From positions 248,001 through 312,000 of the forward strand of contig JABSSW010000038.1 of the NCBI GenBank assembly GCA_018902385.1: 64,000 nucleotides of DNA. Reading direction: 5' to 3'. Source of the DNA: Physcia stellaris (lineage: Eukaryota > Ascomycota > Lecanoromycetes > Caliciales > Physciaceae). The translations under genes and the position numbers were made by a program. This document shows, piece by piece, positions 43,561-55,904 of this stretch (positions are counted from its first letter, which is position 1; each line of letters starts with the position of its first letter). The notes under the pieces were generated by a model. It did not search any database. It worked only from the letters and a program-made list of their open reading frames with translations, and had not been told where the DNA came from.

Positions 43561-46500
43561 CTTGCCGGTGACGGGGAGCCGTGAAGGATGGTAGATGAAG
43601 AGCTATCGGCGCAAGAACTGCGTTTGTCGATACGAATTCATCGGCGTTGACCTTGACCAGATCCCTTCTCTACTTTGCCTGTGATGCTCCCAAGTTGTTC
43701 AGTCTGCTGATTTGAGGTGAAGGAAACCGAGTTGAAATGGTGGTGGCAAGAAAATGATAAGCAGCTCGGGGAAAATATCAACCAAGACGGCGCATTGAGC
43801 AGCCAACGAGAGACCCGAGGAAATCGGACAGACGGTGGTATAAAACTTGCACAGCGGCTTTGGAGAAGTGAAGAGCAGGGATGGGAACGCGTAAAGAAGA
43901 AACGGCCGTAGAAGTAGGGAACACTTGTAGGGGCCCCCTAACCCGAGATGGCCTTAAGCTGCCACACTGGCATCTGCGGGGTTGCTGACATTGGACGATC
44001 CTCAAACACTAAGCATGCAGATGCCTTCTAACGGATGCTTCTAGCTTCAGCGGTAGGGTGAACGACACCCCCATGCACTTGTGGCACACATGATCGTGCT
44101 TTAGCGCTTCCCAAAAGATGGCGAAAGACGGCGACGGCGAGGTCACCTCCACCAATCCTCTCCCTCTAGCGTCGATCCGAGAATGGAACCCTACCTTGGC
44201 CTCACTCAATTCATTGTCTGGCCCAGCCCGAGATTACGAGACGTTTGTGGCGGATTGTTATTGTGACCATGGAGGAACAAATGTCTTCGCCCGTTTTCAC
44301 TGTGCAGTAAGGATTGACCAGCATGGCGTCGCAAGTACAGTTTGCCGTTAGTATCACAATGTATATCCGCCACCCACTTTACCAGACGAATCAGAAAACC
44401 TCCCTACATCTCATTAACGCTCCAGTTCCCAGCTTTCATTGACAATGGCTAAGCCTCGCGTGATGCTGTCGCTGGATTTTGTATCCAATCATGCGTGCCT
44501 ACACACGAACGTCGGCTGAGGTCCGTAGATGCTCCCTGCCTACAGTACCTTTTCGATAGTATGGTAGCACCAGTGGTATCAAGTACCAATCACTTGATGG
44601 CTTCACCAGACATCGCTCATCTCCACGCAATAATCTTTCAGCAGCGGTCATGCCACGCCGAGGTCTGCACATGGCATTCCTCCGACCAGCTTACTCTTGG
44701 CTAGGGTCACATCGCAGCTCCGAGCAGGTCTGGTCGCTGGCCATAGGCAGATGGAGAGTGACTTGATGATGATTAGCCAAATGCAGGCTGTTTCCCGTTC
44801 GAAACTTCACGCGCGTAATTTGTCGCCGTTGGAAAATGGCCAATAGTGAACAACATTAAGGTAGCTCAAGAGCAAATCGGCGATGTCATCCCCATAGCCG
44901 CGTCATTCATTGGCGCGCCAGAGAAGTAAGCCTAGACGATGATCTCAGCCTTTTCGGATGACAAGCGGCGAGGCCCAATTCGCGCAGCGTAACCGAATAG
45001 CTGACCCATCAAAACGATCTGACAATCCGGGGTCTATGCGGCTGAGGCTGCGATTAGACCCGGGGTCACAGAAGTGCATGTCGAGCTCTACAAATGCAGT
45101 TTCAGCGGCTGGTGGATCATACGGAAATTTTATATATGCGGCACTGTGCATGCCATTCATTCAACGACAGGAGCTCCATGCTCGTCATGAGCACAGATAC
45201 TATCAATTTTCCGACTGGCGATATAACAGTCGACGCATCATAGAAAATGCGGGGAAGCTGGTCGTAGGCTCGAGCTTCAGGAGTGTGAGCAGTAATGGCT
45301 TTATAACTCTCTCTCAGCTTTCTCCGAGTAGCTCAGGAAATCTCCTATTATTGCACGTTCACTTGCGGCTCAATAAGATCGAAGATCGCGGCTGAAGGTT
45401 AGATTGTCATATCAGGAATATGCATGCAAATTGATGGCGACCCGAGTGGCGACACAAGGCGAGCTCATGTTTCGAAGCCGGTGGGTAACACTGAAGCAGA
45501 GCTTTGACATGAAGGTCTTTCCATGTCGGTAGGCTACATGTATGCTTTGATGAGGAATGGTGCCCTACTGCAAACTCTGTACATTGTGTCCGTGGTCAAT
45601 ATCATAGCTACCTCGCAGCTCCAACCTGGCAGGTTTCTTGAAAAATTTGTGAAGCAAGTTCTCCAGACTTTTTCGACTACGATCTCATAGTATGATCGGT
45701 CTATTCATGTACTGTCAAGGTAGAGGGGTATGCCAGTGTTTCCTGTGTCCTCTGTATCCAGGCCCATCAATACAGATGCAGCAAGTTCACAGGCACTGGA
45801 ACCTGTGGGAGCATGGGTGGCTCTTTTGAGCGCACGGCTCGTTCATTCTTTCTGTAACGGTCTCTGATGCGCCGTGCTGTGACGTCTCACTCTCGAGTAA
45901 GACATGTAGTACAGAAACATGGCCAAGAGGCCGTATATGCCCTACTATCTGGAACGATGGCGACAGACATTAGTAGTGCATGAGAGCTTCCAAGCTCAGT
46001 TCTCGGCGAAGTCGTTTCAAGACGGCTGAATCTCGATTAGCCGACTCAATACCAACTGTTTCCTCTCTTACCTTGTTGCTTTGTTATGAGCCTCTTGAGT
46101 GCCTCCTGCATTCATCAAAACCATTTCTCAATATACCATGAGTAAAACGATCCCACCCAGTTAATGAAGCCTTTGACAGATTCCGGTCCTTGGCGGTCAA
46201 TATGAGAGGCTAGTTTGGTGTATTTCTATTGAACAAACTTCCTGCACGCAACGTTGGCCTTCTAGATGTTCGTCAAAACAGCCTGTAGATTTCGCTGAAC
46301 TATCCTCCTTGGCGAACTCGAGATGTCGCCAAGGCTTGTGATAACATAGATGGTGTTTGACAGCCGTTAGTACAAGGTTCAACGACCCTTGATACCAGGT
46401 AGTTCACACTCTTGATCACCGTTCCGGGTCATTCTGCATCTCCTCCCTCTTTCTTTCTTCTGTTTGTCCTTCTTTTCTTCTGTTGTCGCTCTGTCAACAC

Positions 46501-46646
46501 CTCCCTCGCTCTAAACTGTGCACTGCCACCCAATTCGCTCGTCTCCATACCTGCGGCTTCGCCCCTTACGTACGGTTCCGATGCGCTCTGTTCAATCACG
46601 CAAAGTTAGATACGACATAGAAAGTGAATAAGGCCTCGTAGGATCC
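43561..46646. other. 3-kb intergenic region
   Basis: The longest gene-poor stretch of normal base composition in the window. It holds the leader of the seven-TM gene and the 3' flank of CTK2. Open frames at 44118-44351 (+) and 44958-45395 (+) have no recognisable domains and no support beyond being open; a donor-like GTAAGG at 44307 leaves a small two-exon gene possible. No repeat or RNA was seen. Confidence 0.4.
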
Positions 46647-48024
46647 TCAAACTCTTCTTCTTTCCCGCTCGACCTCCACTTCGTACTCTTCCTCTTCTTC
46701 CTTGAAGAACTCCGCTACCGCATGCTTCTCATATCTAACCCGCTCAGGATCAAGCATGAAGCGAACTGTACCATCGCGAAGCCCAGGCTTCCCATTCGAT
46801 GGCGTACCGCTGACAGGTACCACCTCTTGAGGAGACCGGATACTTTGGATTGGATCATCACGTGGCGACAGAACGGACTTCTTGTTCTTGTGTTTAGTCG
46901 CGCCATTTGTAGCTTTGACTCCGTTGGCCTTAGCATTTTTGAAGGGCGTTTCAGTGAAACGAGGAAACTCCTGTGTGGAGGCTTCCTGATTCAATGTGAT
47001 TCGAACACTTATGAACTGCTCGAGTGCATGGTCAGGACCAACAGCTGTAGAGCCTCTGTGGTGAGTATAGAGGTCAAGCAAGTCGAGCATGGTTTCTATA
47101 GTATTTTGGTTAGATTTGAAGAGTATGTGAATTTGGGTTACTGACCCATGACTTGAGGACGTGTGATCCTCCACCTTCTGTAGTCTTTACTGGCTTCGAG
47201 AGCTTCGATGTGTTTCTCATGGATCCGACCCGATAGTTCAACACAAGCTGCTGCCATTGCGGGCGTAGTCTGCTTCAGAGGTGCAAAGGTTCGGTACAAA
47301 TCGAGAGAGATGTTGTAAGCGGTCTTACCAACTGTCTCTCGATCTACACGGTAATATTTAGCTAGCTTCAGAACGAGCTTTTGTGGACTTCGATTGCGAA
47401 AGTCAAAGCCTGATGCCTCAAGCATGAGCCTCTCTAAGCCAATAATGACCTTAGAGTGACTTTCAAACATCTGTCCTAGGTATCAATAAAGAAAATTGAC
47501 TCTTTTCCGGAAGATACATACGGGGTCATCTGGGGTCACTTGTTCTGCGGGTGGAAGTTTGAGGTTGTACGCAGCGCACAGGATTTCTTTAGATTTCTTC
47601 AAGGTATCCTCAATTTTGCAAGCAGCAAAAAGTGCTGCTCCGGCTGCATCCTACGGAGGTTCAGTAAAACACGACGTTAAATTATGAGTCGCTTACGATG
47701 AAGCCATTAGTATCTGGATGAATAAGCCTGAATTTGTGGTAGTAAACAACGGCTGTATTGTACGTTCGAACTGGTCTGTGTATTTAGAAGTAAGTGTCGA
47801 GCAGGAAGGGGGGTTTGTACCGATTCTCACAGATGTAATGCTTTTCTCACGCTATCAATCCAGGCAACTCCCTGCAATCGGATACTGTCGTCTTTGGCTT
47901 CAGGTATGCCCGCAGTCCTCATGCACTTTTCAATCTGATGATCGAAAATGTAGGGTTTGGCGATCTGTATGTACGAAGGATGTGGTCCAACAGGTCCATT
48001 CTCAGTTGCGTGTGATGGAGCCAT
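46647..48024 (-). CDS. CTK2: CTD kinase cyclin-like subunit (Ctk2/Lsc1 type)
   Basis: Cyclin partner of the kinase that phosphorylates Ser2 of the RNA polymerase II CTD. Minus exons 48024-47831, 47775-47697, 47650-47522, 47470-47146 and 47095-46647; phases agree and give 391 residues. The cyclin box spans about residues 45-220: VRTYNTAVVYYHKF, DAAGAALFAACKIEDT, MLEASGFDFRNRSPQKLVLKLAKYYRV and TAYNISLDLYRTFAPLKQTTP. The last two are typical of the Ctk2/cyclin-K branch. A basic, Ser/Asn-rich tail follows and ends in an acidic then Arg-rich stretch (EEEEEYEVEVERERRRV). A 48-codon ORF on the same strand (48180-48034) ends ten bases before the ATG. The start is 361 bp from the divergent thioesterase gene. 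Confidence 0.9.
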
Positions 48025-48385
48025 ACTGAGATATCAGCGATGCAGACCAAGCCTCTCCAATATTTTGCAGATCATCAATAGAAATCCTCCGCATGCATGT
48101 TCATCTACCGATATCTTGTTCGTGGATTTTCGAACAGCAGAGTAAATTTCTTGCAAATCGACAATAGACTCGATGTTCATTGGATACTACTTTAGTAGTC
48201 ATGGAGGGCGGAAACCGACAGGGCAGGGATTAGCCGAGGCACGGAGCAAGCGCTAAATCGATGTCGTCGAGAGCTGTCAAACAACCTTCCATGTTCTCAC
48301 AGGTACTGAGGTACTTTGCTACATCCTTATAACTTGTTCATTTTTTACCTTGAGTTTGTGAGAACTCTACAGCAAAATACCGGTC
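48025..48385. promoter_or_regulatory. divergent intergenic region CTK2 / thioesterase, with upstream ORF
   Basis: 361 bp shared by two divergent genes. Toward CTK2 it contains the ORF 48180-48034. Confidence 0.6.
48034..48180 (-). other. possible upstream ORF of CTK2 (48 codons)
   Basis: Starts MNIESIVDLQ on the minus strand and ends in TGA nine bases before the CTK2 ATG (48024). If transcribed in the leader it would limit ribosome access to the main start. It is too short to compare with protein families and could be chance. Confidence 0.4.
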
Positions 48386-49396
48386 ATGGCTAAAAGCACA
48401 CTATGCCTGACTATTTTGGCACTCCTGCAGTCTTGCTCTGCCTCGTGGATGCCTCAACGATTGCTTGCTCCCATTGACTCGCTAAGGCCTGCTGGAACCT
48501 CGAATTTGCCTTTGATAATATGGCACGGTCTTGGAGACAAGTAATATCTCTAAAAGCTATTTTCAAGCTATCTTCAAGCACCACTAATTCCGTTATATAG
48601 CTACCAATCAGACGGCCTGCTCGCCATCGAGTCTGTGGTGAATGACACGATTGGCCCAACATATACCTACATCATCCACCTTGACGAGGACGCCTCCGCC
48701 GATCGTACCGCAACCTTCGTTGGCAACCTGACCACTCAGGTAGAACAAGTCTGCAACGATCTAGCCTCTCACCCTGTTCTCTCCAAAGCCCCAGCTGTCA
48801 ATGCTCTTGGGTTCTCCCAGGGCGGCCAATTCCTGCGAGCTTACGTCGAGCGCTGTAATAACCCCAAAGTCGCGAACCTGGTCACCTTTGGCAGCCAACA
48901 CAACGGCATCAGCGAGTTCCAGAACTGCGCCCCGAACGACTGGCTCTGTGATTTCTGGAGTGGCGCTCTCAAGGCGAATACCTGGGATAGTCTTGTTCAA
49001 AGCAAGCTCGTGCCAGCACAGTACTTTCGAGATCCCGAGGATCTGGAATCGTATCTTGAGAACAGCAACTTCTTGGCTGATGTCAATAATGAGCGGGAGG
49101 TCAAGAATAGCACTTACAAGGAGAACATGAAAAAGCTTGAGAACTTTGTGATGTACCTATTTGCGAACGATACGGCTGTTGTACCAAAAGAGAGCGCCTG
49201 GTTTGCTGAGGTCAATACTACCTCTGAGGAAGTTACCAAGTTGCAACATCGGACACTTTATAAAGAAGACTGGCTGGGCTTGAAGTCGCTCGACGAGGAT
49301 GGCAGACTACACTTCAAGACTATAGTCGGATCACACATGCAGTTTGGCGATGATGTCGTCCAGGACGTTGCTAAGAAGTATTTCAAATCACAATGA
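48386..49396 (+). CDS. palmitoyl-protein-thioesterase-like hydrolase
   Basis: Exons 48386-48540 and 48601-49396 (GTAATA..TAG) give 316 residues. N-terminal signal peptide MAKSTLCLTILALLQSCSAS. Alpha/beta hydrolase of the PPT1 type: the family opening PLIIWHGLGD at ~residues 42-51, nucleophile loop GFSQGGQ with Ser ~124, NLVTFGSQHNGI after it, acid Asp ~242 in FANDTAVVP, and His ~297 in VGSHMQFG. The Ser-Asp-His triad is complete and the length matches PPT1 (about 300). The enzyme removes palmitate from S-acylated proteins in the lysosome or vacuole. Several Asn-x-Ser/Thr sites fit a secretory-pathway protein. Confidence 0.9.
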
Positions 49397-50276
49397 AGAG
49401 TCTGACGGGCTCAGAGAGTTTCTCAGCTGAATGAGGCATGTCTTTGACGATTACTACTGCTGATGCATGCAACTAATGCTCGATAACACTGCTTTAGCCT
49501 CTCTGCAGATCACATCCCTGACGCGACAGTTAATATAAGCCCGAAGTATCACGGACGAATAAAACACATACACATCACCGCAACTGATGTTATACAAATA
49601 GAAGGGTTTCGATGACGCCCCAAGCCTAATAAAGGCTACCAAGAGGCAGGTAGATTGGCCCTCTTAGTCCCCAAGACTTCGACAACGTGATCATCGTTGA
49701 CCAATATGTTGACCAGAATTGCGACGGATCTATGCCAAAGATTCTAAGAATGATTAGATCCTGATCGAGTTTCGTCCTCAGCAGTGGGTCTCAAGTGTAC
49801 TGGCAAGAGTACAGTTCCCGTTCCTATAGCGAGCGTTGCGATGTTTTTCACGGTGCAGCGTCGTCGAGGCTGGTACATGGCATGGCGTCCAATTGTACAT
49901 ACGTTGTCGTTAAGCATTATACGTAACCGTTTACCCGAAATCGGAACAGGAGATCCCACACAAGTCCTTGTGCTGCCGAGATCGAGAGGAAGCATGTATA
50001 CCTTGGTCAGGATACGATCATGGATACCAGTCTATCGTTAGTGGTCGTAATCATTTACTACACACAGTACTCAGCGGAGGTAGTAGTCACAAACAACGGA
50101 CCATGCACAGGCATTCCATGCTCGCTAACAGTTTATGTATGGTTCAGGGCGTGATGCCAGTACTGGGAGCTATTTCAAGGACACTGACGGAGAACGAACA
50201 AGTACCTTAGACTCGAATACTAGACCGGGTAGCTAGGTTCCAGTTCGACGATCGAGGAATTCATTGATCTTGTCAT
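49397..50276. other. convergent intergenic region
   Basis: About 0.9 kb between the ends of the thioesterase (+) and the L1-domain gene (-). No gene or repeat is supported. Confidence 0.5.
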
Positions 50277-51612
50277 CTATTGTACCTCCGCAGTCTTACT
50301 TTTCCGCCTCTTCACCTTTACGCCTCCCTCCTCCTTGCTCTCTGAACCCCCGTTCAACTTCTCCTCCTTAACTCTAACCTCCATCTTCTGCTTCCTCAGC
50401 TTCTCCCTCTTCGCCTTCATCTCATCCCCCAAGCCCTTATCGACCTCCTCACGCTTCCTCTTCTTACCTCCCCTCTCACCCGGCCCCTCAATCTGCAACT
50501 GCTCCCCCTTCCCCTCGCCATTCACCAACGCCCTACCCGCCCCCTTCTCCTTTCGCTTCCTCCCCTTCTGACTCGCCAGTAACTTCGCCTCCTCGGCCTC
50601 CTTCGCTTCGAGGACATCATTCTCATCCACCCACAGCTCTTCGGCCAGCCAAATTGGGAGAGCCATCGTATTAGGTCCTTTGAGGTGGATGGCTTTGACG
50701 TTGCGCCAGCCGTTGGGAATGTGCTTCTCCACCATGCCGTTTACCACCGCTTCAATATTCGCGGCGACTTGCTGTGAGGAGAAGGTGCTGAGGCCTACGC
50801 GGACAGATGTTGTTGCTGCAGGGGATAAATGGATGAGAGCGCTGGTCAGTGCGCGCTCGATCTCTCGGGCGCATTGCTGTGGCGGGGCGACGGGTTTCCC
50901 ATCTTCTTTCGTGGGCTTCGCTTTCTTGACGACGGAGAAGGGGTTCGGTTTCTCCGAGGCGTCTTTCTTGGGGGTGTACGGTTCGAGGTTCACTGGGATG
51001 GGGCGCTTGGTGCCGCCTGCGTAGAAGGCCTTGCCGAGGACTGGGGGCAGCATTGTTATTATGCGTGCGTCGGCCAAGATAACCTCGTGCTCGGCCTTCA
51101 ACTGCCGTCTCGACTCGAAGCTTTTGTATTTAGTCTTCAGTTTCGAGACGCTGATCACTCTTGTTATCCGTTTCCCCAGCTCTATTGGAAAGGACGGGTG
51201 CGCGACGACGTCTTTGAAGGTCCGCTGTGGGTCGGGCACGATCAGACATATTGAAGCTTGGGGGGAGGTGTTCAGCGAGTGCGGAAGGGCGATTTTGCCG
51301 GGTTTCAGGCGCTTGTGGGAGACGATGTGTTTTTTGGTTGTGAGAACAAGCCATATCGGTTCAATTTCTTCGGGTGGGGGCGTTGAAGAAGGGGAGGAAG
51401 CTGCGAGAAGTGACTTCTTGTCTGATGAGACGGCGGCTGACTGGGCGGTGGTGTGGATGTGTGAGAGGAGTGCAGTGGAGGCTTTGAGGAGCTGCGAGCT
51501 ATTAGCTTTTGGCGGTGGAATCTGGGTAATTGAAACGTACTTGAGGATGTGATAATTGGTAAGGCGATCCGGACTCCACTTTGGTCGTCAAAGCCGTAGG
51601 TTCTGGAGCCAT
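50277..51612 (-). CDS. ribosomal L1-domain protein of ribosome biogenesis (Cic1/Utp30 family)
   Basis: Minus exons 51612-51541 and 51491-50277 (GTACGT..CAG) give 428 residues. The N-terminus reads SPYQLSHPQ joined to LLKASTALLSHI, the usual entry into the eukaryotic L1-fold family. The L1 domain runs to about residue 310, with KHIVSHKRLKPGKIALPHSL, SICLIVPDPQRTFKDVV, VISVSKLKTKYKSFESRRQL, ILADARIITMLPPVLGKAFY and IKAIHLKGPNTMALPIWL-like segments. A Lys/Glu-rich, NLS-like tail of ~110 residues follows, as in Cic1. Cic1 and Utp30 act in pre-60S and pre-40S assembly in the nucleolus; the long basic tail and length favour Cic1, but this is not decisive. Confidence 0.88.
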
Positions 51613-53267
51613 TTTGGAGACAACAAATGGTGCGACTGAGCTGTTAATGAACTTGGGACTGATGCTCGAGTGTGCTCTTGACGATTTTTGATGGCGTCTC
51701 GGTTAGGGTAAGCGAAGACACCTTGGAGTAATGATTAGGGTTAAAGGACCGATGTGGTTCCAATTGAACGAACTCCCGAGAATACTTCAACAATGCAACG
51801 TGTGATTAGATCAGTCACATTGTCAGTTCTATGTGCATTGACTCATACCTGTTTTGGGATAATAAGGAGATCCGAAAGCTCGCACCGGGAAATAAACGTC
51901 TGGCCCATTCACAGGTACTTCGTAAGAACCACAGGATGTTACAACATGTTCTTTACTTCTGCAGCAATTGAACACAGAGTCGACAAATGAGTATCTAATA
52001 TAGGAACCTTTATGGAACGGTGAGGTTGATTTATCCTATCTTTCTTCGAGCCAAAAGTGACTGATGCGTGGGTATGGCTCACATGAGAGTACTCTACGGT
52101 ATAACGCTGCGATTGCCTTCGATGCATCGTCACCTATACACTCAATTTGACAAGGTGCGGATCCATCCTTGGTACAAATAATATGAACATGCCATCGATC
52201 AGACATCATCTTCTAATCCGTTCCAAGTTGGGTAATCCCAGGTTTATCAGAGCATCTGCTAAACATTCGCACCAAGGTCATGGCACAAAAGCACTCCTTC
52301 ATGATTCTCGATACTTCACGATACTTAAAAGGTGATCCGAGAACACGATAGAGGCTCCAAGTAAGTCCACCCGACGAAAAGACCCATCCCCGTAATTCAT
52401 TCTAACCCCCCTTTTCCCGCTCATTATTTACTCCCCGAAACTCCTCGACTCAAAAATATTATCTCTCCTTTCTATCGAGACTGAATATCAAAAGAATGTT
52501 TCCAATGAAGCATTTCCTTCGAGGAATGGATGGGCGTGGATGGAAGAGACAGCCCTCAAGCAATACCTGACGTAAAACCCTGCTGGGGATTTTCGTAGGA
52601 CCTTTACCGCAGTCTGAGCTTTTCGATTGAATGGGGGAATGAGTCGTCGATGGATGATGGTCGTATCTAGGTGTTCTCAAAAGGGTTTGTATTTCGCTTA
52701 CTGAACCTCTTTCTTGATTGATCAAATTCGAGGTGTGCAACTAGTATTTGAGAGTACTATCTATGGACCACATTTTTGCTGCCGGAAATAGTACCTTAGA
52801 TTTTGGACTGGACAATATGAAGACTTTCCAATGACAATCTTGTTCTCTAACCCCGCCTCATGGGACGTGACACCGGATCGAACACAGAGCCAATGTTCCT
52901 GCATACTTGTTTGCATGGATGCTCGCAGCGGTCATCAACGCTTTTACTCATTTTCTGCTACTAGCTCGATTCGAGATTAGGCCGGCCAGCGTGAGACCTG
53001 ACTCGGATTCATGGCTCAGAGATTGAGAATACAGTTGTCTCAGTTAATCAGACCCCTGGCTAGCCTAAAAGCCAGCATTTCTCGCCAGAGTGTCTGAGCC
53101 AAAAATCGGGTAAACTCTTGTTTTGAATCTTCTCGATTGCAATATTACACAAAAACAGCACGATAAGCTGATAACTAGCGTTTTTATCGAGTATTATTGA
53201 TTTAGTTCAAAACAGTCAGAATTATCTCAGGGTTGAAACTATCGAAGTCACGCTTTACGTTCTGGCT
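51613..53267. other. intergenic, gene side of the repeat block
   Basis: About 1.65 kb of normal composition with no supportable gene. It ends at the target duplication of the LTR element; base composition changes abruptly beyond the left LTR. Confidence 0.5.
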
Positions 53268-53272
53268 CGTCA

Positions 53273-53456
53273 TGTTACGAGCATGCCTGGGATCTCGGTT
53301 GGGGCCTTATCTTATCAGCGGGAGTCCACATCGGGCTAGCGCGATCAGGGCTTGGCGCCCACAACCTACTTCTGACATTCGGTCTCCTTGTACATATTTG
53401 CTCCCTAGATCAAATATCCTCGTTATGCTACCTGTTTCCTAGGCATGCGCCTTACA
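53273..53456 (+). repeat. left LTR, nearly unmutated copy
   Basis: Keeps GC-rich blocks such as GGTTGGGGCC and GGCGCCCACAACC. It aligns along its whole length with 54991-55175; nearly all differences are C-to-T or G-to-A in the right copy. Confidence 0.95.
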
Positions 53457-54990
53457 TTATATTTGATCTCCATCGTGACGAGCGATGTAAACTTCACACT
53501 CGTTACTGTGACGATCAACGAGTAAAAAAACAAAATCGTTGTCGATTCGTGACGATTGCACACTTTCAGCACGAAATCTCACTATCAATCAGCAATGACG
53601 ATGATTCACTGTCTTTAACACAGCAAGATTTCTCGTACAGAATTAACGAGATTAACGATTACTCGATCAAATTTTGCAAAGATTGCTCGTCGAAATACGC
53701 GAATAATTAAATAAAATCGTCAAACGCTCGTAAAGATACACGAAATTAAAAAAAATCGTCAGTTGCTCGCATGAAAGCGAATATAAACAAAACTCAATCG
53801 TTCGTAAAAATACGCGAATGTTTAAAAAAAAATCGTCAGAATGTGAAATTTTTTTGAAAATGATCACGAAACATGACGTTTTCGTGAATTGAATGAAAAA
53901 TTTACATAAAACATTTTCAAATCAACGAAACGATTCAATTGCAAATTTTTTCGAAATCAATTAATCAATGAGTTTGCTTGAACGACATTTCAATCAATAA
54001 TCGATTTTCTTGTTCGTCGAAATCAGTCGACATTCAATCAATAAACGATTTTCATGCATTTTCGAATCAGTTCGTTTTCAAATGATTTTTACAATAATCA
54101 TCTTTTTGAAGCGTTGAGACATCGCTTGATAAAAAAAAAAATAAAAATCATTCACAACAATTTCACATCAAATTATCAAATCAACAAACAATCATTCAAA
54201 ATCATCAACAAAATTTTCGATTTTTAGATTTGTTACATTCTCAGCATGATCGAGAAATTTACGTTTCGTTTCGTTTCGTTTCGTCAATTTCAACGAGTCT
54301 GTTCGTTTAATGACATTCAATGAATTCGTTACAAAGATTAATGATTTTGTTTCAATGAAATTCTTAATGAATCGACTAAAACGATTTCAATATGCATGCG
54401 TTAAATTTTTTACATTTTTACGAATCAAGAAAGAAATGAATTTATTACACACGATACGAAAACAATGACATGAAAAAAAAAAAAACATCGATTCAATAAA
54501 TTTGTCACACGATCAAATCAATTCGTTTTTTTCGCAATCGTTTGTTCGTCGTCGTCAATGATTTTCTGTTTTCGAATTTGCAATCAATCAAAATCGATCG
54601 ATTAATAAAAATTCGAAAAGTTCAAATTCGAAAAATTTGAAACAATATACGTTTGCGAAATCGATATCGTTTTGTTGTTTCTGTTTCTGTTTTCGTTTTG
54701 TTTTGAAATATCGATCGTTTCATTATATTAATTTGCAAATATTTTCGCGATCAAGATTTTCAACAAGATTTTCGTTTTCGCAATTTTCGCATATATCTTT
54801 TGTTTTCGTTTTCGCATTTTTTGTTTTCGCATTTACTTTTTCACGTTTATCGCATTTGTTTTGAAATTTTTAACGTCAATCATGATCAGTCAAATATCTG
54901 AGTCATCGTCGATGATTTTTTCGCAATGTCGATCGATCAAGAAAAAGAAATAGTCGTTTCGAAACGAAACTTGAAAAAAAAAAAAAATAA
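53457..54990. other. interior of the short LTR element, hypermutated
   Basis: AT-rich, no CC or GG beyond about 53480, no recognisable coding sequence. It contains a short GTTTC repeat at 54264-54285. Confidence 0.6.
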
Positions 54991-55175
54991 TGTTACGAAC
55001 ATGTCTGAAAATCTCGATTGAAATCTTATTTTATCAACGAAAGTTCACATCGAATTAGCGCGATCAGAACTTGACGTTCACAATTTACTTCAAACATTCG
55101 ATTTTCTTGTACATATTTGCTTTTTAAATCAAATATTTTCGTTATGTTATTTGTTTTTTAGACACGCGTCTTACA
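54991..55175 (+). repeat. right LTR, hypermutated copy
   Basis: Mutated version of 53273-53456. Every CpC of the left copy (either strand) is changed; CpG and nearly all CpA sites are kept. Confidence 0.95.
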
Positions 55176-55414
55176 CGTCACGCAATTGAACGTTTAATGC
55201 GCAATGCAAATTGCGCAACAAACATTACATATTATACATTTAATTCGTTAAAACATTGTAACTTCGTATCGAATCAACAGTTTGTTCTTTTTACATTGTT
55301 AAAATTCGAAATATTCGTTACAATAATGAATTGCGCAATGTGTTTGATTTGACAATTTTTGAATTTGAAAATGTAAAAGAATGTGCGTTCACAAAACGTT
55401 CACATTGTTGCGTA

Positions 55415-55643
55415 TGTTACGAACATGTTTGACAAGTAAATTTGACAAATAGATAATTGATATGATATGTGATCGAACAACGAATTATGTTTTAATTTTA
55501 CGTTGAAATTAACGTGATTTGAAATTTGACGTCGCATATTGTTTGCAATTTCAACATTTTGTATTTATTTGTTTTTGCAAACTTATTGTTTTCGTTTAAT
55601 TAATCAATAATACGTTTATTCAAACACGACTCATGATATTACA
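55415..55643 (+). repeat. LTR-like repeat, copy A
   Basis: Starts TGTTACGAACATG and probably ends ATATTACA. It aligns with 59404-59642 and similarity continues to about 55735, so the exact 3' end is uncertain. Its first bases resemble the LTR start at 53273. Confidence 0.75.
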
Positions 55644-55904
55644 ATAAGTTTTCAATTTTTATCGCTCGTCGTGATACGCGAACGTTCAAAAATAAAATTT
55701 CAAATTGATTAAGTTTTTTTGACGAAACAAACGATTCAAAAAGTTTTGCTGATCAAACAAACGATTCAAAAATTTTTTTGACGAAACATTTGACGAAAAT
55801 CGTGAAATAACAAATCGAATTTTCACGCAATCGACGATAAAAAACGAAAATTGACACGATTAATTTTTTTTTCTTTTATCATTTTCAATTTTTCATTCTC
55901 AATT

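Larger units (their letters stand above)
53273..55175. mobile_element. short non-coding LTR retrotransposon with 5-bp target duplication
   Basis: LTRs at 53273-53456 and 54991-55175 (184 and 185 bp) both start TGTTACGA and end CTTACA. The element is flanked by CGTCA on both sides (53268-53272 and 55176-55180), so it is a complete insertion. The ~1.5-kb interior has no gag or pol remnant that I can recognise; it is therefore a non-autonomous (TRIM/LARD-like) element or one whose coding content is beyond recognition. The left LTR keeps normal GC; the interior and right LTR are hypermutated. Confidence 0.92.

Noticed and set aside
44118-44351. 78-codon + strand ORF with a donor-like GTAAGG near its end
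   Set aside because: No domain and no convincing second exon; kept only as a possibility in the intergenic entry.
44958-45395. 145-codon + strand ORF
   Set aside because: No recognisable family, and the opposite strand is partly open too; length alone is not evidence.
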